Shown in pieces: positions 10,984-22,954 of a DNA stretch of 64,000 nucleotides (position 1 is its first letter; every line of letters begins with the position of its first letter). This DNA comes from Phallus indusiatus. Taxonomy: Eukaryota > Basidiomycota > Agaricomycetes > Phallales > Phallaceae. The notes below the pieces were generated by a model. That model was not told the DNA's origin. It ran no database searches and saw only the letters and a program-made list of their open reading frames with translations. The stretch is taken from the NCBI GenBank assembly GCA_027605045.1, contig JAQFWX010000006.1:1364001-1428000 (forward strand), in the 5' to 3' direction. A program made the translations under genes and the position numbers.

Positions 10984-13900
10984 GTCATCTGTTTTGTTGT
11001 CATGTTAGCTTAATATTTTAAAATGTCGGGTATATAATAGCCATTAGAAATAGACTATATCGGCTAAAATAAAGCCATAAAACAATATAACGAGTCGTGG
11101 ATTTTGAACTGTATTTGGCGAAAGCTGGAGTGGTATGAATTTTGGGAAAAATTAAAGGTGTAAAGTGAAGGAAATGCAGTACTAAGAACGATGAGCTTCC
11201 TTGATAAAAACCATGAGAAAGGAAGAAATGAAGCATACCATAATTTAACACAATGTCTCCTAGTTCGTACATCATCCACGTTGACGCATGGTAGAAACTC
11301 CCAACCAGAAAAGGCTGGTGAAGTTTCAATCGACCATCCGTGTTTAGCGTATCATAAGACCTCGTCTCAATAGTGCTATTTCGTGTCTTTCAAACAAAAG
11401 AACTGAAAGAGATCATCATGCATCGAGTTCACTGCATGCCAAAGCCATGCAGCGGAGACAGCCGAAACTTTGACTTAGTCATCATTCGGGCTCTCTTTCC
11501 GCCTCTTTCCGCCTCACAAGTAACATCAGCCTTTCTGTATCCGAAGATCTATATCTTCATGCTACAACACCGCTTCTACGAAATCTCAAAAAAGGATTTA
11601 GACCTGTACTGACCCCTCGACCGCTATTATTTGTCCTCGTATAACGTAAGCAACTGTACAGTCTCATATACGGCAACACGCAAATTTTGACCAAAGTTGT
11701 CAAGTCTGGCAGTATACTCATCATCCAAATCGTGTACTGGAATGATCCGACAACACGATTCTGTTGTACCAAGCTTACCTTTTTACGTTGAGAGAGTGTG
11801 CCGTAACGCGTAGCGATGCTGTCCTTCATCTTTCCTAAATCCAGCGATCTAGACCAATGCGCATTGACTTAATCATGACTTTAAGCCTTCCAGCTTACCG
11901 GGTCATTCTGACGATGGTCTGTAAGGACTAGTCTAACATGTCTTACTATATTTTACCATACCTGCATTAACTCTCTCCGACGAACATTCTACCGTCGACG
12001 AACTAATTCGATATTCCTTCGAAGAAACACCTTGGTACGCTCTTCTCAGAATGCTTATAATCTCAGCCGCGTACGCTGTAAATTCCCTAGTGCTTTAAAG
12101 TTGTTCTCTATTCCGTTTTTCGGAGCTAAACCTTTCCTTCCATCGCCCTGGATCCAAGACTTAATTTTCTTACATAGCTTGTCTTGCCTATTTCTCATGA
12201 ATGTTATATCGGGTTCGTGTAGTCGTCCTCTGATTTCTCTGCCCCACAAAGGAACCCTGTTACGTGACGAAACAAGCGGGCATCATTCAAAAGGTCGTTG
12301 AGCGTCAGGGTGATACTTCCTCCGTTGTATTCGCTAATCCATTCTTGTTTTCCGTAGACACCGTGTACATCCGTGATCAGTGTTCAAATTTACGCCTAGT
12401 TAGGTTTAATAACAATGAGATTCTCAATACATATTATCATGATTCACCAGCTTCTTCTGCAGACAGAGACAACCAATTTTGGGTTTGAATTCTTTAGTAG
12501 TTCCTGAGGTTTTGCCACGGACAACACCCGTTTTATTTCAGTCCTGAGATCCGCTCCCACATACAAGGTTTACTCCACAACTTATAGCCAGATACGTATC
12601 GTCGGGCAATTGCCCTTAGAAATTATTAATCATTGAACATAGATTCTTGATTCTCATGGCGGAGGCCGCGAAGTCCTTCTCGTAATAACAAAAGAACTCA
12701 TCGCCAGAACTTCTTTTTGAACTTTAACTTTAAATTTTGACGAAATTCTTGAAACTCATGATCATATGCCTTCATATGCTCCGCTTTTTATCGACATGTT
12801 CATACTTCTGATCCTTAGACTGGCCCCTGGGACAGCACGTGTTTGTTTTGAATGACAAAAAAGCTTCAGTGTCGTTCTCAGGGAGATAGTAATACAGGCT
12901 TGTATTGATTCTATTGTATTTATTCGCCATATTGTTCACATTAACTAGCCTGTAGATTTTCCTATCTGCACGGGCGCGTTAGAGACTTGGAGTCAAGGTC
13001 TGAGTCTCTGAGATCTGAGATCTGAACGTGAACCCTGGAGATGTCGACGAGCGCCCGCTAAAAGCCGAGGTTCGCGAACGTTTTTCTGTTGTTCAACAAC
13101 ATCTGTAATGTCATTGTCCTAATCTTCATTTTCGTATCATTGAATGGAGGAAAAATGAGAAAGAGAAGTTATCTATAATATCATTTGTATCATTCGAAGC
13201 AAAAATGCAAACGACTGTGAGTTCTTGTTGAAGCTTTGCGGTATAGACTCTAGAGAGGTAACCATGTCACTAGAGAATTTTGAAATAAACAATCCAAATA
13301 ATCGTGCAGGCCTGTCTTCTTGCTTGACAAGACATAATGCTTCATGTTTAGGCAAAGTGTCCTTGTTCATCGTCTGCAAAGGTAAATAATGTCGCTGTGA
13401 TAAATATCGTGGTTTTCCCAAGAGAACGTTAATTTCAGCAGCTTGAAATAGCTTGGGCTCGTTTGGATTCTCGATGATCTCATGAGAATACCTTGAATTG
13501 AATTGTACTTCTCATAGCGAGCTCTCATTTCTCATCGCTTTCAGCTTTTGAAGCCCTGGCGACACTCGAGCAAGAAAGCGAAACACGAAGCTATGAAGCT
13601 GTGCGTAGGTATGCTGTCACGCCTAATTAAACAGAAACAATTCTGACGACTTGAATGGAGGTTCTAAGAGCTTGCTATCGAAACGTGTAGCGATGATGCT
13701 GGAATTTGACTGATCGGAGGAGACCTGTGCCTGCCGAACATTCATACCGACGCGCGGCCTCTGCACTACTGGCCTCTCTTCGCGCTTTGCCAATTGAATT
13801 GGTTGAATTGCAATTTGCATTGAGGTTTCTTACTAAAGACATTTTTGCCAGTGCCTGCCGGAGCTGAAAATACATGTAACCAAGCGAGTCATTACGTATT

Positions 13901-14110
13901 GTTCATATATTTAGACGGAAACGATCAAATGCTCAAAAGCCGAGTACGTCTTATATCAAGAGATTTACTGCATGACTGATAAATCTTTGTAAGTGCTTGT
14001 TTCTTGTCATCTCGGGTAACAGGTGATTATACCAGTAGTTTGTTTAAAATGGCCTCAAAATACCTACAAGCCACTGCATCACAAGTCCCACATTCATACT
14101 ACAAACCAAT
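10984..14110. other. 3.1-kb region without a supported gene
   Basis: AT-rich sequence with scattered short frames. On the minus strand about 12380-12210 there is an open stretch of roughly 54 codons reading like coding sequence (a TLTLNDLLNDARLFRHVT segment followed by GFLCG). Stops and shifts follow it at once, so it may be a decayed gene or element fragment; I do not recognise the family. Otherwise I see only 3' flank of the aminotransferase and 5' flank of the GST gene. Confidence 0.4.
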
Positions 14111-15396
14111 ATGTCTTCCGCTCAACTAACACTCTACGCAGCGTCGTCCCCAGCAGGTTAATTTACATTAACGGTTTAAACTTCTTCATTAATTTTTTGA
14201 ATTTCAGCGCAATGCGTCTCCGTGGCTTTGGAGGAGTTGGAGATTCCTTGTACGTTGTGGTTGCATGGACATTTTCATGTGATGATCTCACCGTGTAGAA
14301 GATAACTTGAAAACACCATCCATACAAAACAAAGAACATAAGAGTGAATGGTATCTGAAGATCAATCCAAACGGTTCGTCTGACTTTTTGAAGATGAAGT
14401 TGCTTGCATTCTCATTGAAACTGTCGTCATGCAAAATAGGCCGTCTCCCTGCCCTCGTTGATCATTCGAAAGAAGACTTTCCGATAATGGAATCTTCCGC
14501 CATCCTTCTTTGTAGGTTACGAACCCAATTTTTTCACTCTGTTGACCTCTTCTTTTCATTAGACATCGCCCAACACTTTGATACTAAGCACTTGATTTCT
14601 TACGATCCTGTTAAAGAACCTAAATTGTACAGTGAGCAGCTTCAATGGATCTTTTTTGCTGATGGGGGAGTCGGGCCAATGTAAGCTCTTCTATTCATGG
14701 ATTTTGTATACCAAGCGCGGCTAATCGATTTCAAGGGCGGGTCAAGCGTAAGGCCGATTTGGTATAAGGAAAAATGTGTATTGACTAAACATCAGTGTTC
14801 ATTTTGCGCGTCTTGCGCCGGAAGATATTCCCTATGCTATCAAACGCTATCGGGTACGATTGAGTGTCTCAAAAATACAAATGTCATAAACTTAACCTGA
14901 ATTAGGACGAAACAAAACGATTGTTATCCGTCCTAGAAGAACGGTTGAAGGGCCGAGAGTGGTTGGTTGGATCTCATTACAGTTTGGCTGATATTAAAAC
15001 TTTGTGAGCTCAAACTTTGATTTATTTTCAGTACGAAAATGATTTTGACACTTCAATCACAGCCCTTGGTAGGTATTCGTGTTCATCATTTCCGAAATTG
15101 CTTCATATGAGTTCGACTCATTTTCCCAAAGGGTTCGCGGCGGAAAATTTCTTGGTATCGATCTAAAAGAGTATCCGAACCTTAATGCTTGGATTCAACG
15201 GATAGTGTCCCGTCCGGGAACCTATAAAGGCTTGGGCATTCCGGAACGAGTGGACCTGGACGCGTAAGATCATAAGATTATTTGATTATTATTCCTTGAA
15301 TTTTGATCGACTCTTTCCTGCAGACGAGCAGAAATGCCCATAGAGCAAACTAGGGCTTATGGAGCAGCTGTCTATGGGTTCAAGAAGGTCGAGTAG
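14111..15396 (+). CDS. Glutathione S-transferase (Ure2p-like), 11 exons with two microexons
   Basis: No single frame covers this gene; I assembled it from splice signals. Exons: 14111-14156, 14208-14249, 14302-14373, 14440-14511, 14563-14680, 14736-14747 (12 nt), 14796-14853, 14906-15003, 15063-15068 (6 nt), 15132-15263, 15324-15396. These total 729 nt, 242 aa. The N-terminal thioredoxin-fold shows LTLYAASSPAAQ, then WYLKINPNGRLPALVD and the GSH-binding ESSAILLYI. The C-terminal helical domain shows WLVGSHYSLADIKTF and YPNLNAWIQRI. The 6-nt exon supplies the P-W of the family's FPWVR motif, and the 12-nt exon supplies the A-G-Q of GPMAGQA. The family conjugates glutathione to electrophiles or acts as a peroxidase; expected in the cytosol. 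The exon 2/3 acceptor is the second of two adjacent AGs, because the first would create a stop. Confidence 0.9.
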
Positions 15397-16046
15397 CCGA
15401 TAGTATCGACTAGTATACTAAACGAGCCAGCGTATTTAAAGTTTTAGACCTAATGTTTATCCCTAGCCCAATAGTAAAAAAAACATTTCATCAAAACCAG
15501 TAATACTACAGTAAACAGCTTAGTAGAAGCATTCCCAACTGTAGTATGCACAGCATCGCACCTAAGGTATTGTATAAGATGGACCCACGTACGAAAGAAC
15601 TCCTTGATCAATGCCATTGCCTATTCGGTTTATACATCTGAGCATTACTCGAACAAATAAGTACCGTGCTTTGACTGTCTCAATGATGAAAATCACAAGT
15701 GACTTTGACGAAAAGCAATTGTAAGATAATGACATTTCAAATTTTCATTATCATTATTTCTGCAGGCTTTATGCAGAGATCCTAAAAACATTATGACAAA
15801 GAGAAGTTAGAATATTCTAAGACGTTATACTACCAGGTAAAATGTCGGTATTGATATGACCAAACGCTTTATTTTTGTTGACAATAAGATATATTTCGGA
15901 CAATTGTCTATTTTTTCTTTCTGCCAATGGTAGAGCGGTATTAAAAAGGGAGCCCTACGGTAAGATAACAAATTTGTTAACACTTTAAAACATAAAATAT
16001 AAAGCCTTGATATTGCAGAACAACTTTCTCACTTTTGCACTCTGAA
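15397..16046. other. 650-bp intergenic stretch
   Basis: This lies between the 3' ends of the GST gene and F-box gene 1. It is AT-rich with no open frame or repeat that I recognise. Confidence 0.5.
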
Positions 16047-17833
16047 TTATTCCCTTTTGACGGACACCGTAACATCAGCGTTGTTATCACGTTCCAGTAT
16101 AGCTTTTGCACCTTCATCCGCTTCTGCGCAACGGACAGATATACGTAAAGGATATCCTGCCCGCCGCCGCGTGTGAACACAGTTACAAAGCATAACTGCA
16201 TCGGATTCTTTCAATGTTTCGGGAAAGTCGATGTGTATCTCTCGTAGACGAGGATAGGGGCAAGTACCTGTACCAGCGGACGGCGTGGCAATGGACCGAG
16301 TGTCGACAGATGAGCAAGCTGGATCCAACGTGCTACTAGTCATTGGGATATTGATGTTATTCAGCAAGAACTCCTTCAGGTGCAATAAAGATGATTGGGT
16401 TGTGGTATCATATAATTCGTTTTCGCAGTCAGAATCACTTCCGTCGTAATCATCTTCGTCATTAAATAGATCGTCTTCAGCTTTGTCGTAGGAGGTCTTC
16501 TGTTTATAAGTGATGGTCAAAGACTCCAGATTGCTTGATGCGGGAGGGATGATTACTGAATGTACGTCAAATATAAGTAACTTCTTAGAGGATATGTACC
16601 GGGTAGGATCGACTTCAAAAGTGAAGTGCGTGATATCGTTTGATTCGATAAGCTCCATTAATGGAATCCAAAGATCCATGAGTTCTGTCAAGCTCGAATA
16701 AACATAAGCTAGTTTATGACGATTGAAGCAATCGGTTTGGCACAAGGGGGGTCGTTCCTCGAGAGAAAAGATGTGTTTGTGTTTGAGCTGAACATGCACG
16801 GACGTAAAAGACACTTGGGGCAGATTTTCAAATACTGGTGGCGCGTAATACTGGTGGCGCGTAATACTGGTGGCGCGTCCTCAAAATCTTCTAGATACTT
16901 GATAGTAACCTGCCTTTTGACGTCTGAAGGAAACGCCACATTGCTGAAAATCATCTCCATTACTTCGACGGCTTGGTTCACCTCGAGCACGAGCACTTCC
17001 AAGTTTGGCAGATTAACTTGACGTTTAGAAGACGATTCGATGAATGATATTGCGTGATCCTCCTCCCAATTTATATGTACACGCAGCAACTTGAGGCGGG
17101 GCGACAACTCGAGAAGTTGGAGGAAGAGATCAAAATCGACAGGTGCGAGTAAGGAGAGGTGAAGTTTGGATAGTCCATGAAATGACGGACACTTGATTTC
17201 CCATAAGCCGCCGGAGCACTGATGATGTATCCGTTTAAGATTGGGTACGTTTTTAGAAAACAAAATTTCCAAAAACTCCGCCCTGTCCATGTGACCAAGG
17301 TCATTGAGATCCGTATACCACACAAAGAGCGTTTGTAACTTTGGCGCGGGGAATCGTAAATAGGCCAAAACTTGTTTGATCATCCTTTTCAAGGCAGCGG
17401 GCTTAATTCCAGGCTTTTCGAATGGTTCAAAAAAGTCAAGGTTGACCTGCACGTGTAGGGATTTGAATCGATGGACCTCCCGAAAAACGGTGCAGAGCAT
17501 GTTCGGGATGTCCCAGCCACTTAGTCTGCGGTCAATTTTCAATTTGATGAAAACGTTCAACGGAGATGAACCAGATCGACGAAGTAGCTCCATTATACCA
17601 TTTGGCTTCATGCTTGGAATAGAAAGACACGTCCACATCGTTGGATCGGATAGAAGAACGTGTCTCCATGAACGGCAGACCTGCGACGCGACTATGGGAG
17701 GCGACACCACGTGAAAATATAACGGAGGCTCATCATATTCGTCCGGTTCCATCGTGTACACAGATTCATAAAGAATTATTTCCCTAAAAACACTATATGA
17801 AAGGCGTGTAAATGACGGAAAATGCAGCCCCAT
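16047..17833 (-). pseudogene. F-box protein gene 1, frame-shifted by a 16-bp triplication
   Basis: The 5' frame (17833-16709) starts with an F-box-like segment (FREIILYES near residue 16) and then SPPIVASQVCRSWR and LLSDPTMWTCL. Leucine-rich segments typical of the Agaricomycete F-box family follow. The frame is lost at 16831-16878, where a 16-bp unit occurs three times. Downstream, another frame (to 16047) continues the family C-terminus, with an acidic DDYDGSDSDCENE patch and a final CVHTRRRAGYPLRI block. With one unit instead of three the two frames are continuous, and the remaining 1755 nt divide evenly by three (584 aa). F-box proteins recruit substrates to SCF ubiquitin ligases. The triplicated version probably makes a protein truncated after about residue 374 that keeps the F-box. 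Confidence 0.85.
16831..16878. repeat. Perfect 16-bp tandem repeat, three units, inside F-box gene 1
   Basis: AATACTGGTGGCGCGT is repeated exactly at 16831, 16847 and 16863. The two extra units add 32 bp, which is not a multiple of three, so they break the reading frame. Confidence 0.97.
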
Positions 17834-18185
17834 GTTTTTACTTGCGTGGTGGTTCGACTAAGAAATGTTTGACACCGTGACGGGAAACGCCTATTTGCCT
17901 CGGCTGTCAACACGATGCTGCCCAATTGCAAACGGCTGGCAGGAAACGCTCTAGCGCAAGTTGCTTTGGACGGAGTACGTACAGGACTTGGTAATACTAG
18001 TACTAGTACTGGATACGCAAATAATACCAATTAGTTGGTAAAATTCGCTATGTATACGACAATGAAGATTCACGTAGACAGCCGAAACACGGCTGTTCCC
18101 GAGCTCATGATATATCATTTTAGACCCGACTACTGCAACTCATTTTTTTGTTACGTTTTATTTTTTGATGCTATGAATGAATGAC

Positions 18186-18229
18186 TATGCATACATTTTG
18201 ATTCTAGCTAGAATCAAAATGTATGCATA
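18186..18229. repeat. Perfect 44-bp palindrome
   Basis: The sequence reads identically on both strands with no spacer, centred at CTAG|CTAG (18207/18208). Each 22-bp half begins TATGCATACATTTTGATTCT on its own strand. It can extrude as a cruciform and lies within the putative TIR element. Confidence 0.97.
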
Positions 18230-18270
18230 TAATAAATAAATAAAATTGTCTGACCCGACATTCAAAAAAA

Positions 18271-18465
18271 GTACCCCAATTCGACCTGGTGAATACATTC
18301 ACCCTCTGGGAATACTCCCTTGACTTTGAGAAAGTAGCTCAGGCTGCTGACACCAGCGGAGAAGGTTCAACAATCAACTACTATGTAGGATCTGCCGATG
18401 CCGAGTATTGGCTATCCCTAGACGAGTACAATCTAGAAAACCAACGTACAAGAATGCAATATTAG
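18271..18465 (+). pseudogene. Captured open-frame fragment inside the TIR element
   Basis: A 64-codon open stretch ends in a stop and has coding-like composition (for example FTLWEYSLDFEKVAQAAD, then YYVGSADAEYWLSLDEY). It has no good start codon; upstream codons run back into AT-rich element sequence. I do not recognise the family. It looks like an exon piece picked up from a host gene. Alternatively it is the remnant of the element's own coding region. Confidence 0.4.
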
Positions 18466-19527
18466 ACGCTTATCAAGGCCAGGCGACCTGGAGATCTGTT
18501 TGGTGCAACAGAGTAAATTAATTCTAAATTGCGAGGACTTTGAATGAAGACGCATACATTTGTGTTGTGTCAAATGCGCTTGCATTGGATGTAGAATGTG
18601 GTGATAACGTAATGTTTGTGTTAGTTCTGAAATGATATATCATGAGCTCGAGAATAGCTTTTAAATTGAAGACTAACGTGAATAATAGCAGCAAGCTTGT
18701 TTTTATGTTAAGTATTGTACACGTAACATATTGGCGATGGTAACCGATGCAGTAGTGAGCGCTTGCTTGAGTCTTGACGGTTCTCCCAAATGTAACTAGC
18801 TTCGATGCGACAGCCTGGAATGATTATGGTGAGTTTGGGGTCAGTCAATGATTTCAAGTTCAACTTCCAAATGAAGACTGACTTGTCTGTTCTCCGGCTG
18901 TACAATCCATTTGAAAGGCCAAATGATGAATTGGATGACCAATTGTACACTTGAAAAAAGACAGAGACTATACTGTCTCAATATGTTTCCCAAGCAATCT
19001 TCAAGGAATATAAAAGGATACAACTTAAAAGCATTTGAAAAGCCATTATGAAAGCAATTTTGAAGTAGTAACCCGTCGGGAGCGTTAGAATTTGTTCGCT
19101 TACTGTGCCAGCACGCGCAAGCATCTTGTGGAAATGTGCATTGGGTGATAGAAAAAGAAGAGAATGTTTTAGACGAAGGAATGTGTTTATATGAAAACCC
19201 GGCAAATAAAAAAATCCGGCCTCTATACCTATTATTAGGGGTACTCGTTCGTGGTTTAAAGGGACTGAAAGTCGCTTATTTATGGCCGTTTACATATATG
19301 AGTCTGTACTTCTCTTCCATTTTCAAATGTCATTAAAAGGCGCAAGTATCAGAAATAGTGCATGATAAAAAGAGGAACTCTACATATTCATCGATACATA
19401 CTTAGCATAACAAAGAATATGAAAAATATCGATGAAAATGTTTAATGAGAGTCCTAACATGAGCAGCATACGATAAAAGAAACGCTTAGTATTCAAATTA
19501 AACCAGGTATAGAAATGATCGTTTGAT

Positions 19528-21066
19528 CTAATACCAGTGAATGTCAATATCTGGAACAACCGAGATAGATATATCATCATCCTCCGGCACCCGTAGAAAA
19601 GATTTCACGCCTCTCGTTCCTAAGCAGCGGACAAACGCTTGCAGAGGATGGCCTTCTTCTCTCCTCCTTCTGATACAGGCGCGAAGATGTACTGCGTCCA
19701 TCCCGGTGAAAGGACCCTCTATATCCACAAACAATTCGCGCAAGTGAGGAAAAGGACAGATCTGAGACAGAGTAGATGCTTTCACGTCATTGGAATTGAT
19801 AGACGAGTGTCGCTCTATTGAGTCTGCAAAATCCAAGCGTTCGAGGTTTTGTGTCAAACTGCCAATGAGAGGGTCCGAAGTTCGTGAATCCTTTGGAGTT
19901 AATTCTGATAAGCATGATAGACATGGATGACCGGAGTTCAAATAGGGCGAATGTTTGAAAGTGATGGTCAAGGACTCCAGACGAGGCACCGAGGTGATAA
20001 TTGCTGGAAATATTTGACATTCAAACGACTCCGTTTCAGCCGTGTCTCTGAGTCCCGCATGAATGACCAAAGAGGTGATACGAGATGATTTGAGAAATTT
20101 CTCCAGAGAAAACCACATTGGATCTGCCGTGCTGCCCTGGCCAGAGAAATACGCAAGCGAATTGTGATTGAATCGATTAATATATTGTGGGCGAAAATAT
20201 TCTTCAAGAGACAGACGTAATACCTGTCCGTAGGAAGTCCGGACACGAAGACGTGTAAAATGTGCTCGGGACATCATGCGAAGGATTTGTGGCGAATCAT
20301 AAGATCCAGACAGATACTGGGAAACAATCCACCATTTTGCACTCGAAGAAATTGACACATTTGCCAAAATGAGGTCTACGATGTCGGATGTGTGGTTTAT
20401 CTCAAGCACAAGCATTTCCAGGTTTGGCAAATTTACGCGACGCTCGGGAAGAACTTCGAAAAAATCCGACCTGTTGGATTGGTACCAGACGAAGTAAACG
20501 CTTAACAGTTTAAGGCGAGGCGATAAATTCAGAAAATCGAAGAAATGTCCGAAATTCATAGTAGGAGCAGGTTCGACAGGAAAAGAAAAGTGGAGTTCGG
20601 ATAAATTATGGAAGATAGGACAGTTCATTTCCTTCAAGCCGCGAGAGAATCGATAATGAATGCATTCGAGATTTGGAGCATTCCCGGAAAACAACGTGCC
20701 CGGGAAGTTTTCGTCCAGATCGTTAGACCAAAAAAAGAACGACTGGAGATTCGGCGCAGGTCGTTGTAAATATGTCAAGACATGAGGGCGGAATAATCGT
20801 GGATGAGGTCGACTGTGCCTAGGATCAACCAGCATGTGCAGTACTTTAGAACGATGGGACTGCCGAAATACAGATGAAAGCATCTTCGAGATTTTGCTAT
20901 AAGCCATCTCGTAGCGTGTATTGGCTCTGATCTTGAAAAACACGTAAAGTAAAGCAGGACCTGATCGACGGAGCATTTCTATTACGCCATCCGGTTTCAT
21001 TTCTGGAAACATAAGACATGTCCACATGGTCCGGTCAGATAGAAGGGCGTGCCTCCATGAGCGACA
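19528..21066 (-). pseudogene. F-box protein gene 2, lacking the N-terminal F-box half
   Basis: An open frame of about 512 codons begins at CRSWRHALLSDRTMWTCL (the block that normally sits 45-60 residues into the protein). It runs through the family LRR-like region to RRREEGHPLQAFVRC and a C-terminal VPEDDDISISV. Upstream of the conserved Cys (about 21066) the frame hits a stop at 21075-21073 and then an 11-bp A/T run, so the first F-box helix is missing. The first Met, at 21027, would give 499 aa. There is no room for a missing exon, because the oppositely oriented F-box gene 3 starts at 21216. It is probably a truncated pseudogene or an LRR-only protein. Confidence 0.75.
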
Positions 21067-21215
21067 GGGGCCTTAGCTCCATTAAAAAAAAAAAGAGATA
21101 GGATTCATTTGGTGTAGCGCCGACGCCGTCAGTGCAGCCGGGGCGCGGAGTTTTGAAATATTTCGGCAATGGGATTCATCACATATTGATCAAATCTTGA
21201 TCACATCTCTACGCA

Positions 21216-22954
21216 ATGACATCTAAAGCTCTAAAGGTCCAACGTAAGCGTTGTTGTTGCACTGCACGGAGCTATACTATGAAGTGACGTTTACTAGTTT
21301 TACTACCAGTTGCACCGCAGGAGAATCTGACTCATCTCGAAACTTACCTGCGGTCGCACGGATCCCTTACGAGATCTTCAAAAAGATCATTCTTGACGCC
21401 TACCTTTACACACCGGAAATGCGGGACAAAGAAGAATATCAATCGTCTAATAAGCAACTCGTGTTCCCGCCCATAGTCGCGTCCCACGTTTGTCGGTGGT
21501 GGAGGCGCGCTCTTTTGTCCGATCCAAACATGTGGACCTGTCTTCCAATCCCCCAAATCAAACCATGTGGGGTATTGGAACTTCTTCATCGTTCCAATGT
21601 GGCTTCTAGTTTGCTGTACATATTTCTCGCTCTTGGAAATCATTCCGAGCGGAGAGATGACGGCACAACAACAATGTTCAACGTTCTGTTCAGGCAAATC
21701 CATCGAATGAAGCTATTGCATCTGCATGTCAACTCGGTTGACTTTTCTGCGGGCCACAATGAGAAACAAATTCAGCACGTTCTGTTACATCTTCGAAAAC
21801 CTGCACCAAACCTACAAACATTTCGTCTCTCGCATACCGATTCTCGATACCCTCTCCTTCTCCCCCCACTATTCTTACACAAACTCTTCGGAGGACAGGC
21901 TTCTAATCTTAAACACTTGCATATTCCATTTGTCTACAATTCTGGACAACTCCCTCGTACTTTGTCTTGCAATCTGTTGGAGCTTCACCTTATTATACCA
22001 ACCAATTCCGACTTTTGTTTTAATTATCTCCTTGATCTATTGCAATCAACGCCTGGTCTCGAGCTATTTCGGCTTTCCATGGATTGGAAATCGAGTTACA
22101 CGCGAATACGACAAACTGAATCGTTTCCCGGCCGCAAGATCGATTTACCGCATCTACAAAGATTCGTGCTCGAAGTAGATCGTGCGATTGGTTTGGCGCA
22201 GATATTTTTGAAGCACGTTACGTTTCCGGGAGGTACAAAGTGGCGCATCGTTTCGGAGGATTTGCGCAAGTCCAGTTTATTGTCAACATCCCACTGGCAG
22301 GACCTCCTTCGCGACGTGCGTTTCACGTTCCTCCACGTACATTTCACTAGTACCGAAAGAGTGGTGTTGTCTCTCAAAGAACACGGTCGCCAAGATCTTC
22401 TCAATGATTCTGATGATCATGAGCTTGTCTTTACTTTCCCAATCTCACAAGAGCTGTTAAGCTGGGGAGGGCCCTTGACCGTTCACACCATCGTATCCTC
22501 TTGTCCGATAACGCACCTGTTCCTTGAATTCGAGAGCGAGGTACATCCCGAAGTACACACCCAACTTCTCGCTTTGGTTCCAAATATAGTATCCATGACT
22601 ATCGAGGAAAACATTCAAATTCAGCTCCACGATTTTTTCATGGAGCCGTGGCTAGATTGCTTGTACGCGTTGCGGCTGAGACATGTGGATTGGGATAATA
22701 CGGAATTCAATTCAACTGATATAACCTACCTTCAAGCTGCGTTTCCGTGTCCCTCTCTACGCGAGATCTTTATAGATCTTGGACGACCGTTAAGAAAAAG
22801 GGACGTTTTTAGGATTCGCAAGTGTTTCCAGGAACGTCGGGAGTATCTATTTTCGTTGAAGTTCTTGGTACGTTGTTCAAGAATGGAAGAAGGTCTTGAT
22901 AGGATGTTGCAAAAAGGGAAAGATGATATGATCCATGTCTCTTGTTCCGAATAA
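21216..22954 (+). CDS. F-box protein 3
   Basis: The best model is a 28-nt exon 21216-21243, a 77-nt GTAAGC..CAG intron and exon 21321-22954, giving 553 aa. A start at 21251 inside that intron is the alternative. The F-box region reads IPYEIFKKIILDAY, then PPIVASHVCRWWRRALLSD and MWTCLPIP. Leucine-rich segments and the family end block CFQERREYLFSLKFLVRC follow. The expected role is an SCF substrate receptor; the substrate is unknown. It stands head-to-head with truncated F-box gene 2. Confidence 0.8.

Larger units (their letters stand above)
18092..18658. mobile_element. Putative 0.57-kb non-autonomous TIR element
   Basis: A perfect 21-bp inverted repeat beginning CGAGCTCATG lies at 18100-18120, with its reverse complement at 18630-18650. 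Imperfect pairing extends the repeat a further 6-9 bp on each side. The arms enclose a perfect 44-bp palindrome (18186-18229) and a 64-codon open frame (18271-18465). No transposase is present, so it would need one in trans. I could not find a convincing target-site duplication, so the exact ends are uncertain. The rest of 17834-19527 outside this element has no gene that I can support. Confidence 0.6.

Noticed and set aside
17990..18011. ACTAGT microsatellite as a target duplication of the TIR element
   Set aside because: It lies about 80 bp outside the inverted repeat and is not repeated on the other side.
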